Notes: generated by a model not told the origin, from the letters alone. Counted from the stretch's first letter, positions 19,152-25,507 are shown. The stretch is DNA of 64,000 bases from Sungkyunkwania multivorans (GCF_042675645.1 NZ_JBHTJH010000017.1:930001-994000); one strand, 5' to 3'. Program-made: numbers and translations.

Positions 19152-19668
19152 TGCTTAAGCTTTCAGCGAGATTATAAACTTTGGTGATTCCTTTGAACTT
19201 TCCCACTAACTGCTTGTTTGAATCATATACAAGTGCGAATGGAACTGACTTGGCGTCAAAGATGGTTGAAAAGGTCGCCTTATCGTCATAGAGAAAGTGA
19301 ATGTTATCACCCTTCAGCGCCTTGTACTTATCTGCAAAGATAGCAATGGCGCTTTTGTTTTCATGGGAAATAAAGATCAGTTGTGTACCCTTAAAATAGT
19401 CGATGTTCTGGTTAATCTGTGCTATTTCTTCTTGACAGAATTCACATTCGCTATTGAAATAGATAAACAGGGTTTTACTTCCGATTGAGAGATTGTCATT
19501 CGTAAATTTTTCGTCATTTAAACTATAGAAGCTAAAAGCAGGAATTTGCTGAATGCGCTCCGCTGTTGCCTTCTTGTCTTTGATCTTATTGGACATTTTG
19601 AATCCAAAGAAGGCAAGCAAAGAAAGACTGAGAACGATTGAGGAGATAATGGTTATATTCTTTTTCAT
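19141..19668 (-). CDS. Membrane-anchored thioredoxin-like protein
   Basis: A 175-residue protein with an N-terminal membrane anchor (about 5-26) and a periplasmic redoxin/TlpA-like domain with a CxxC active site (SECEFCQEE) and the cis-Pro segment KSVPFALV. Its start at 19668 (MKKNITII) is preferred over 19719, which adds a non-conserved polar stretch. It lies between the exporter and the membrane protein in the bacteriocin operon. Since both precursor cores carry exactly two cysteines, it may form, reduce or proofread their disulfides; this is inference. Confidence 0.82.
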   Translation of the reverse strand: MKKNITIISSIVLSLSLLAFFGFKMSNKIKDKKATAERIQQIPAFSFYSLNDEKFTNDNLSIGSKTLFIYFNSECEFCQEEIAQINQNIDYFKGTQLIFISHENKSAIAIFADKYKALKGDNIHFLYDDKATFSTIFDAKSVPFALVYDSNKQLVGKFKGITKVYNLAESLSNAK

Positions 19669-19746
19669 TATGTGTTGTTTTTGGTTTTGACATGAATGGA
19701 TGCTATAATCTTCGATCATAGGATTGGAAGTATATTTATGAGACTA

Positions 19747-20382
19747 TCAACTCATGTTTAGGGCAAAGAACATGACTGCCACAACCCAGATCAATAAGGC
19801 GGGAGTATAGCTGGTTAATACAATTTTGATTCCTGTATTGCCCTTTTCTTCTTTTAGCGCTTTATCTAGTAACAGTGCCAGCACGATCCAGTATATAATT
19901 TCAAATGCATTAATAACCTGTAGTGGATATAAAAAGTAAGGTTCTATACCTTCAGCACCTATTATACTTAACATGGACAAGGGATAAAAAACCTGTACAT
20001 CCTTTAAAGTATAGTCGTCAAAAAAGAAAAGCATCCAGAACGTCTTTATTAAAGCGACTACAATGAATACAATTTCTGCTCTTAATACAATACCCCATAA
20101 TTTTTTATAGCTAATTCTTTTTTCGAAAAAGAACGCGCCTATGTTGAGTATTGCTGCTATTACATGAGTTTTAATAAATAGCAATAGTGGAATCAACACA
20201 TAGGCAATAAGCTGCCATTTACGCGATTCTTTGAACATTTGGTCTACCTTTTCAATTGAAAGTGTCTCGGTTAGGCTGTTGTAGACTAACTGATTGATAT
20301 CCAGAAAATACTTTCCTGCCTCCATTGTAAGGAAGGTGGAGAAACAAATGATTACGAATAGGATGTGGTTGTTTTTCATCAC
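19747..20382 (-). CDS. Polytopic membrane protein of the bacteriocin locus
   Basis: A 211-residue protein with about five hydrophobic helices (about 5-23, 55-85, 98-120, 150-172, 185-208) and acidic loops. I do not recognise a named family with certainty; the topology resembles Yip1-type membrane proteins. Its place between the small peptide genes and the export genes suggests immunity, processing or export assistance. It is 20 bases downstream of the 54-residue protein gene. Confidence 0.7.
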   Translation of the reverse strand: MMKNNHILFVIICFSTFLTMEAGKYFLDINQLVYNSLTETLSIEKVDQMFKESRKWQLIAYVLIPLLLFIKTHVIAAILNIGAFFFEKRISYKKLWGIVLRAEIVFIVVALIKTFWMLFFFDDYTLKDVQVFYPLSMLSIIGAEGIEPYFLYPLQVINAFEIIYWIVLALLLDKALKEEKGNTGIKIVLTSYTPALLIWVVAVMFFALNMS

Positions 20383-20402
20383 TGAATTTTTTGATTATGT
20401 CC

Positions 20403-20567
20403 CTACTTTGATTTTACCCTAATTCGGTATGTCAATATAAAAATGGCAATGACCAATATGCTTAGAACAAGGTTCTGAGCTATCGAAAAAGTGACAATCT
20501 GTGTTACCTTTAATGTAAACCCGATAATCACAACTAGCCCAATGATAAATAATATTGCTTTTTTCAT
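20403..20567 (-). CDS. 54-residue membrane protein, possible immunity peptide
   Basis: A short frame starting ATGAAAAAAGCAATA and ending at TAG. The product begins MKKAILFIIGLVVIIG and has two hydrophobic helices (about 4-19 and 29-48) separated by a short loop and ending in a basic tail (YRIRVKSK). Spacing to the flanking genes is 50 and 20 bases in the same direction. Short two-helix proteins next to bacteriocin precursors are often immunity factors; that role is inferred only from size and position. Confidence 0.65.
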   Translation of the reverse strand: MKKAILFIIGLVVIIGFTLKVTQIVTFSIAQNLVLSILVIAIFILTYRIRVKSK

Positions 20568-20585
20568 GAAACAAATGTTTTAAAT

Positions 20586-20609
20586 GGGCTCTATATTATT
20601 ACAGAGCCC
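20586..20609 (-). terminator. Hairpin between the precursor genes and downstream export genes
   Basis: GGGCTCT (20586-20592) pairs with AGAGCCC (20603-20609) around a 10-base A/T loop. On the minus strand the stem is followed by ATTTAAAAC, a poor U tract, so partial termination or 3'-end protection is more likely than full termination. Such a site would raise precursor mRNA above export mRNA. Confidence 0.55.
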
Positions 20610-20617
20610 GATTTGTT

Positions 20618-20824
20618 TTACATAGCGTTGGCTATCGTGTTCACAGCGCATCCAACACCGATAACTCCTCCAACAGCAGTACCTACCCAACCAACAGGAT
20701 TCCATAGATTGGCAGCGACACCAACGGCATAGCCACCAGCAACTACTGCAAATCCTGCACAGAATCCATCCACGAAATCTCCACCTTGGATAGCTTCTAA
20801 TTTGCTTAATTCAATTGTTTTCAT
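20618..20824 (-). CDS. Double-glycine leader bacteriocin-like peptide (68 residues)
   Basis: The leader (residues 1-15) reads MKTIELSKLEAIQGG, a standard C39 cleavage leader. The core (16-68) is Gly/Ala/Val rich with GxxxG-like spacing, Trp41 and Trp46, and two cysteines only: Cys22 near the start and Cys59 near the end. It resembles class II two-peptide bacteriocins, whose membrane helices pack via GxxxG motifs. A second such gene lies 35 bases upstream, and the C39 exporter is in the same operon. Confidence 0.85.
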   Translation of the reverse strand: MKTIELSKLEAIQGGDFVDGFCAGFAVVAGGYAVGVAANLWNPVGWVGTAVGGVIGVGCAVNTIANAM

Positions 20825-20859
20825 TTTGTGTAGTTTAAAAGTTTAACATTTTTTATTGA

Positions 20860-21057
20860 TTATTCATCATCACAGTCACCGCTGGCAAGACCAATGAAGG
20901 TGCCTCCTATTAATCCTATGGTCGCTCCAACGAAGAAACCTACTGGTCCACCTACTAATGTTCCAGCTACTGTTGCACCAACAGTGAATCCCATTCCTGT
21001 TTCAGGGCAAGCGCCGGCATAGATACCCTCCATTTGATTTAATTCTAAACTTTTCAT
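20860..21057 (-). CDS. GA-leader bacteriocin-like peptide (65 residues)
   Basis: The leader (1-16) ends MEGIYAGA, a Gly-Ala variant of the double-glycine site. The core (17-65) starts with Cys17, has a long glycine-rich hydrophobic stretch with GATVAG, GGPVG and GLIGG, and ends GDCDDE with Cys62. As in its neighbour, the two Cys flank the hydrophobic core, consistent with one disulfide or Cys-based pairing. Together the two genes look like a two-peptide bacteriocin. The upstream palindrome at 21118-21136 could be a control site. Confidence 0.83.
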   Translation of the reverse strand: MKSLELNQMEGIYAGACPETGMGFTVGATVAGTLVGGPVGFFVGATIGLIGGTFIGLASGDCDDE

Positions 21058-21117
21058 AATTATTTGATTTCAATTATTATTTGTACCTACTCTAACAAAG
21101 CCTTTTCGGTTTCCGGC

Positions 21118-21136
21118 TATTTGTGGCCTACAAATA
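21118..21136. promoter_or_regulatory. Inverted repeat TATTTGT-N5-ACAAATA upstream of the precursor genes
   Basis: A perfect 7-bp inverted repeat with a 5-base GGCCT centre, about 61 bases upstream of the 65-residue peptide gene. It could be an operator or an RNA hairpin in the long leader. No binding protein can be named. Confidence 0.4.
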
Positions 21137-21185
21137 TTGTGTCATACCTTGTCGTCAAAAGGTCGAGGTATGGTCTTCATTTTGA

Positions 21186-21311
21186 TTAATTTTTTTGATC
21201 ATTCAACCTGCCCCCGAAAGGGGAATTATATTGACCGAATTCATCAAGGTCAAACATGCTAAAATGGGCATTCCAAATAATTCGTGTTTCAGACATGTAC
21301 CATCGGGTCAT
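21186..21311 (-). CDS. Possible 41-residue reading frame in the bacteriocin leader region
   Basis: ATG at 21311 overlaps the TGA of the preceding 29-residue frame (ATGA). The product starts MTRWYMSETRIIWNAHFSM, is polar and ends NDQKN, with no recognisable family. It may be a real translationally coupled cistron, the remnant of a longer single-pass protein split by a frameshift, or chance. Confidence 0.25.
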   Translation of the reverse strand: MTRWYMSETRIIWNAHFSMFDLDEFGQYNSPFGGRLNDQKN

Positions 21312-21397
21312 TTGTTCAGCACAATACAAACTATTGTGATGGTAATTATTATTGCCGCTCGGCATATCATGTTTATTAATGCACTTTGAATTTTCAT
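21308..21397 (-). CDS. Possible 29-residue hydrophobic peptide
   Basis: The frame starts MKIQSALINMICRAA and continues as one hydrophobic helix ending IVLNK. It sits inside the predicted leader of the bacteriocin transcript, between the 24-residue frame and the precursor genes. Coupling to the next frame through ATGA is suggestive, but the length is within chance expectation. Confidence 0.28.
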   Translation of the reverse strand: MKIQSALINMICRAAIIITITIVCIVLNK

Positions 21398-21422
21398 TGT
21401 CTTACCGATTTTTTTTTCGTTT

Positions 21423-21497
21423 TTAGCCTAAGTAGGCGAAGAACTCGCTTATATAATTATTGATGTACTCGATTATCTTAATTACTAAAATTGCCAT
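21423..21497 (-). CDS. Possible 24-residue amphipathic peptide, first frame of the bacteriocin transcript
   Basis: ATG at 21497 lies about 15 bases downstream of the transcription start predicted from the promoter at 21518-21548. The product starts MAILVIKIIEYINNYISEF and has polar residues at 7, 10, 13/14, 17/18 and 21, so a helix would have one polar face. It has no GG leader. Size and pattern recall phenol-soluble-modulin-like peptides, but sequence homology cannot be shown. It could also be a regulatory leader peptide or chance. Confidence 0.4.
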   Translation of the reverse strand: MAILVIKIIEYINNYISEFFAYLG

Positions 21498-21517
21498 GTA
21501 GTTTGATTTTCTGAATA

Positions 21518-21548
21518 CAAAGGAAGGCAGCAAGAAAGCACCATGCAA
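21518..21548 (-). promoter_or_regulatory. Predicted promoter of the bacteriocin operon
   Basis: On the minus strand TTG (21548-21546), exactly 20 bases, then TTCCTTTG (21525-21518), one mismatch from TAnnTTTG. The predicted start is near 21512, giving a leader of about 450 bases before the first precursor gene. Two ATTCATGAAT palindromes lie just upstream, as expected of an activated promoter. Confidence 0.55.
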
Positions 21549-21562
21549 GCGTACCTTATCGC

Positions 21563-21594
21563 CATTCATGAATGAGGGGTCGTGATTCATGAAT
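21563..21594. promoter_or_regulatory. Two ATTCATGAAT palindromes, 21 bp centre to centre
   Basis: CATTCATGAATG at 21563-21574 is a perfect 12-base palindrome and ATTCATGAAT at 21585-21594 a perfect 10-base palindrome. Their centres are 21 bp (two helical turns) apart, at about -57 and -78 relative to the predicted bacteriocin start. A third copy lies at 23470-23479. They are good candidates for the binding site of the adjacent AraC-type regulator. Confidence 0.65.
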
Positions 21595-21646
21595 TAAGAG
21601 GAGGCACTGAATTATGGTATCGCGTAGCTTTCAACACTTTATTTAT

Positions 21647-21677
21647 TTGCGAGTTATAAGTCTTAGAGTTATCTTTC
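21647..21677 (+). promoter_or_regulatory. Predicted promoter of the TPR-AraC regulator with an operator in its spacer
   Basis: TTG (21647-21649), 20 bases, then TATCTTTC (21670-21677), one mismatch from TAnnTTTG. The palindromic ATAAGTCTTA (21656-21665) lies within the spacer, so a protein bound there would block RNA polymerase. The start would fall near 21683, 40 bases before the ATG. Confidence 0.5.
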
Positions 21678-21722
21678 CAGATAGGAACGACGAGCATTCT
21701 AGCTTCGTTATATTTTATTTCG

Positions 21723-23438
21723 ATGATCCAACTGAAAATCTGTCATTCGACTTTACCTTATAAATACTGGATACTCCTTTTAATGTTGATAGTGAGATCT
21801 GGATACGGTCAAATTGAAGGGGGTCAGGTTTTAGATTCGTTATGGCAGAAGGACTATGAAGAGCTGATAAGCTTGTACAAGGAATATAATGACTCAAAGG
21901 AGAAAGCGCTTTTATATGCCTCTGCTTTTTATAAAAAGACGATGCTGGAGGCCAATGACCAAATGAAGCCGCGGGCTTTTCATTTCATGGCAAGGGAATC
22001 AAGCGATGAAGAAGCGATTAAATATTATGACAGCTTGATCGAAAGTGTAGGAAAATATTATGAGCCAAATAATTATTATCCGGCAGCGGCCTATATTAAC
22101 AAGGGAAAGATCTTCTATAAAAAAAGAAATTTTAAAGAGTCGATAGATAACTATATCATCGGATACAATACCGCCAAAAAATTCAATAATCCTAATCTTA
22201 TATTTATTGCCAAAAGCAATATTGGAATCCTTAAAAATCGTGCAGGTGATTTTGACCAAGCGCTTGATATTCATTTGGAAAATTTCAATTATGTCGAAGC
22301 CAATGATGAGCGAGTGGGAACTAATAACTACCTCGCGGCGCTATATTCTGTTGCGGATGCCTACAGGAACTTGAACCTATTAGACTCCGCCTCCTTTTGG
22401 AATAGAAAAGGGATAGAGGAGTCTATAATTCGGAATAATGAAAGAAGAAAGAATCATTTTATACTCAATGAGGCGGTCGTACTTCATTTACAAGGAGAAT
22501 ATTTAAAATCCATCGACAGCATTGAGAAGGTTTTACCTTTTATATACAACGTTGGTGATAAGCCAAATGAGGCGGTAGCACATTTTTATCTGGGAAAGAA
22601 CTATTTGAATACCGATAAAGAAGCACTCGGGATTGAATATTTAAAAAAAGTTGATTTAGTTTTTCAGGAAACAAAAGATATATTGCCAGAGCTAAGCGAG
22701 GCTTATGATATTCTCACGGATCATTACAGAGAAAAAGGTGATGTGGAAAATCAACTTATCTATATCGAGAAGCTCATAGAGGTGGATAGTGCGATTACCG
22801 TGAACAACGCTTATCTGAATAAACAGATAACCGCAAAGTACGATATCCCCGAACTGATCAATGAAAAAGAAAAACTAATACAGTCTCTTAAAAATGACCA
22901 AAATTATTTAGCATTGGTCTTTTTGTTATCTGTTTTACTTCTCGTTATTATCATAGCCTATTTATATAAAAGACAAATCGTCTATAAGAAAAGGTTCAAC
23001 GCAATTATCAGTGAAGATAGTGAGAATAAAAGAAAGACGGAGTCCACAGAAGAGTTGAAGACGGATTCTGGAATTCCGGAAGAGATCCTTAATAAATTGC
23101 TTGAAAAATTAAGCAAGTTTGAAAACACTGACAAATATGTGAATAAGGATGTGAGTTTGCAAACGCTTTCCAAGGATTTTGAAACAAATCCAAAATACCT
23201 CTCAATGACGATCAACTATGCCAAAAAGAAGAACTTTCCAGCCTACATAAATGATCTAAGAATCGATTACGCCATGAAAAGATTGAAAAATGACCCTTCT
23301 TTCAGAAAGTACACTGTCAAGGCTATCGCAACCGATTGTGGATTCAAAAGTGCAGAAACATTTTCCAAATTCTTCTATAAGAAGAACGGTATTTATCCCT
23401 CGTACTTCATAAAGCAACTTGATAAAATGGGTGTTTAA
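21723..23438 (+). CDS. Membrane-spanning regulator: periplasmic TPRs and cytoplasmic AraC domain
   Basis: A 571-residue one-component regulator. An N-terminal signal/anchor (about 13-30) is followed by TPR-like helices (about 40-380), one transmembrane helix (about 393-416), a charged linker, and an AraC-type double HTH (about 460-565, with LSKDFETNPKYLSMTINYAKK and IATDCGFKSAETFSKFFYK). TPRs are predicted outside the inner membrane and DNA binding inside. Its position, divergent from the bacteriocin operon and 5' of another precursor, suggests it senses an exported peptide and activates both units; this is inference. Confidence 0.87.
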   Translation: MIQLKICHSTLPYKYWILLLMLIVRSGYGQIEGGQVLDSLWQKDYEELISLYKEYNDSKEKALLYASAFYKKTMLEANDQMKPRAFHFMARESSDEEAIKYYDSLIESVGKYYEPNNYYPAAAYINKGKIFYKKRNFKESIDNYIIGYNTAKKFNNPNLIFIAKSNIGILKNRAGDFDQALDIHLENFNYVEANDERVGTNNYLAALYSVADAYRNLNLLDSASFWNRKGIEESIIRNNERRKNHFILNEAVVLHLQGEYLKSIDSIEKVLPFIYNVGDKPNEAVAHFYLGKNYLNTDKEALGIEYLKKVDLVFQETKDILPELSEAYDILTDHYREKGDVENQLIYIEKLIEVDSAITVNNAYLNKQITAKYDIPELINEKEKLIQSLKNDQNYLALVFLLSVLLLVIIIAYLYKRQIVYKKRFNAIISEDSENKRKTESTEELKTDSGIPEEILNKLLEKLSKFENTDKYVNKDVSLQTLSKDFETNPKYLSMTINYAKKKNFPAYINDLRIDYAMKRLKNDPSFRKYTVKAIATDCGFKSAETFSKFFYKKNGIYPSYFIKQLDKMGV

Positions 23439-23469
23439 GTCGTTGATTCGCATGTATATAAAAGTCTTT

Positions 23470-23535
23470 ATTCATGAATCAAGACCATAAGTGAGTTTTA
23501 CACTTCCATTTTCGTAGAAGTTTTTATTAGATTTG
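23470..23535 (+). promoter_or_regulatory. Operator copy and -7 element upstream of the acidic precursor gene
   Basis: ATTCATGAAT at 23470-23479 matches the two copies at 21563-21594, and the similarity continues into AAGA. TAGATTTG at 23528-23535 is a perfect -7 element, but no TTG is found 19-21 bases upstream, which suggests activator dependence. The palindrome centre is 53.5 bases upstream of the -7 element. Confidence 0.6.
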
Positions 23536-23564
23536 GACCATCATATTAAATCCAAAAAACCAAA

Positions 23565-23768
23565 ATGAAAAAAGTTAGATTCAACTCAAAATTAAGTCTA
23601 AAGAAATTTAAGATTGCTACCGTCGATAATTTATCTTCCATAAAAGGTGGTAGCCTCCCCGTTTTGGACGATGGGACTGATACGGATGGTCCAGATACCG
23701 ATGACCCACTGGATCCTTGGGAAACCATCGATTTAGGTTGCGTCCCAGCCAATCTGATCAAAAAATAA
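23565..23768 (+). CDS. GG-leader precursor peptide with a highly acidic core (67 residues)
   Basis: The leader (1-29) is basic and contains KLSLKKFKIATVDNLSSIKGG, similar to leaders of Bacteroidota RiPP and lanthipeptide precursors. The core (30-67) is unusual: SLPVLDDGTDTDGPDTDDP, then a Trp/Glu/Thr segment, one Cys (DLGCVP) and C-terminal KK. It lacks the Ser/Thr-Cys pattern of a lanthipeptide, and no lanthipeptide, radical-SAM or ATP-grasp enzyme is nearby. It may be exported by the C39 transporter 4 kb away. Repeated Asp/Thr residues could bind calcium or be ester/amide-linked; neither is shown. Confidence 0.72.
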   Translation: MKKVRFNSKLSLKKFKIATVDNLSSIKGGSLPVLDDGTDTDGPDTDDPLDPWETIDLGCVPANLIKK

Positions 23769-23788
23769 TTGTATTATCAATGTTCTAT

Positions 23789-23826
23789 AAAAGAGACTTC
23801 TGATTAAATTCAAAAGTCTCTTTTAT
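23789..23826 (+). terminator. Terminator after the acidic precursor gene
   Basis: AAAAGAGACTT (23789-23799) pairs with AAGTCTCTTTT (23814-23824). The run TTTTATATT follows. The protease gene starts 20 bases later with no clear promoter of its own, so it may be reached by read-through. Confidence 0.75.
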
Positions 23827-23843
23827 ATTAAATACCTAAAAGC

Positions 23844-25481
23844 ATGGTAAAGCGACTTTGTATTTTTCTGTTACCATTGTCCTTGATGATGGCATGTTCT
23901 ACGCATACGATGATCATAGCGAGTAACGAGACAGAAAAGGAGGGGCCAATCTCTTTTACAGACAAAAATAGCTGGTGGAAACGTGATATTCAACAAGACA
24001 CTATTCCAGGAGTAAGCTTAAATAGAGCCGTTTCCTATATTTCGAACAGAAAGAAAGGCGCCGATGTCATTGTTGCCGTTATCGATATGTCGGTTGACAT
24101 AGGGCATCAATATCTACAAGGTAAGATGTGGGTCAATCAAGACGAAATCGTAAATAATAACATAGATGATGACGCCAATGGTTATGTCGATGATATTAAT
24201 GGATGGAATTTCATAGGGCATTCCGACGGCAAAAGCACCGAATACGTAAACTATGAATACACACGTTTTTTAAGACGCTACCATGCGCTTTTTTCTGGAA
24301 AAGACAGTATTAAAAACATTAATGAAAACCCGGGACTTTTTGATGAATATACCAGAGCCCAAAAAAAATATGAGAGTCAGAGTGATTATGCAAAAAGGGA
24401 TCTGCGTTCATCAAAATATTTACTGTTGTATTTTGATAAGGCAAAATTGAAGTTTGACGAATTATATCCTTCAAAGAGGCCATCGGCAGAAGAACTCTAT
24501 GAGATCTATAAACAGGAGAAGACCGATAAAGAACTTGCACGGATCTACTATACCATGTTTATGATTGAGCGTCATTCATATACGAAAGAAGCCCTTCAGC
24601 AGCGTTACGATATTGCCAATGAGCGATTGGATAAGATGCTCAACAAAGATTTTGATGATAGGAAGATGATCGCCGATTCTCCCGATGATATTGAAGACAA
24701 ATACTATGGTAACAATATTGTTGACTACAATACCGAGTTCCTTAGTCACGGGACACTTGTGGCGGGTATCATCGGAGCCGTCGATAGTGAGCATATTAAG
24801 ATCATGCCTGTATGCATTTCGGCCTATGGTGATGAGCACGATAAAGATCTGTCGTTGGCGGTACGATATGCCGTGGATAATGGTGCCAAGGTGATCAACA
24901 TTAGTTCAGGAAAAGAGTTTTCGTTACACGAAGACTGGGTGCTGGATGCCTTGAAATATGCAGAACGCAATAACGTGCTAGTAGTTACTTCAGCAGGTAA
25001 TGGTGGCAACGATCTTGACCTTGCCGAAAATTACAATTATCCAAATGATACCGATAGCAAGGGCCAAGAAATGATAAGTAATTTCATTAAAGTGGGAGCA
25101 TCAGGTCATAGTGTTAAAGCCAACCTCAAAAGGCCTTCCAGCAACTACGGAAAAAATGAAGTCGACCTATTTGCCCCAGGTACCGATATCCTCACAATAT
25201 CTTCAAATCAAAATGGATTTGAGATAGTCAGTGGTACCTCGATAGCAACTCCTATCGTATCTGCAATAGCAGCTTTGATCTACGCTCACTACCCAAATTT
25301 ATCTGCGGCGGAGGTCAAGCAGGTTCTTATGGAAAGTGGGGTAATGTATGATATCATGGTCAATGCACCTACAAAGGAAGACAAAGAACGCATGATACCC
25401 TTCTATCAATTATCCAAGTCGGGAAAAATAGTCAACGCGTACAATGCTTTGTTGATGGCGGAGAATCTTTCTAAAAAGTAA
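23844..25481 (+). CDS. Subtilisin-like (S8) serine protease, predicted lipoprotein
   Basis: A 545-residue protease with a lipobox-like end to the signal peptide (SLMMAC18). The catalytic triad is visible: Asp in VIVAVIDMSVDIG, His in FLSHGTLVAGIIG and Ser in VSGTSIATPIVSA. A long insert of about 190 residues between the Asp and His segments begins with the DDDANGYVDDINGWNF element typical of Bacteroidota members. There is no type IX C-terminal sorting domain. Just downstream of the acidic precursor, it may mature or destroy peptides at the cell envelope, though no substrate is known. Confidence 0.85.
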   Translation: MVKRLCIFLLPLSLMMACSTHTMIIASNETEKEGPISFTDKNSWWKRDIQQDTIPGVSLNRAVSYISNRKKGADVIVAVIDMSVDIGHQYLQGKMWVNQDEIVNNNIDDDANGYVDDINGWNFIGHSDGKSTEYVNYEYTRFLRRYHALFSGKDSIKNINENPGLFDEYTRAQKKYESQSDYAKRDLRSSKYLLLYFDKAKLKFDELYPSKRPSAEELYEIYKQEKTDKELARIYYTMFMIERHSYTKEALQQRYDIANERLDKMLNKDFDDRKMIADSPDDIEDKYYGNNIVDYNTEFLSHGTLVAGIIGAVDSEHIKIMPVCISAYGDEHDKDLSLAVRYAVDNGAKVINISSGKEFSLHEDWVLDALKYAERNNVLVVTSAGNGGNDLDLAENYNYPNDTDSKGQEMISNFIKVGASGHSVKANLKRPSSNYGKNEVDLFAPGTDILTISSNQNGFEIVSGTSIATPIVSAIAALIYAHYPNLSAAEVKQVLMESGVMYDIMVNAPTKEDKERMIPFYQLSKSGKIVNAYNALLMAENLSKK

Positions 25482-25507
25482 GAATGACGTTCTTTTCCAA
25501 TAAGAGC

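Larger units (their letters stand above)
21058..21722. other. 665-base divergent control region of the peptide locus
   Basis: This gap between the bacteriocin genes and the TPR-AraC regulator contains predicted promoters on both strands, two copies of ATTCATGAAT, the spacer palindrome ATAAGTCTTA, a TATTTGT/ACAAATA inverted repeat, an imperfect CATACCT/AGGTATG hairpin (21143-21172), a CCCC/GGGG hairpin (21212-21223), and several very short minus-strand reading frames listed separately. No protein longer than about 65 residues is supported here. Confidence 0.7.

Noticed and set aside
20562..20571. TTTCATGAAA, resembling the operator palindrome.
   Set aside because: It is formed by the ATGAAA start of the 54-residue gene and lacks the outer bases of the motif.
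21212..21223. CCCC-GAAA-GGGG hairpin as a terminator of the bacteriocin leader.
   Set aside because: Only four base pairs and no T run on either strand; kept only as a descriptive element of the region.
21195..21389. A 64-codon plus-strand frame inside the bacteriocin control region.
   Set aside because: No signal, no family resemblance and no promoter; it lies opposite the minus-strand leader and ends in a chance hydrophobic run.
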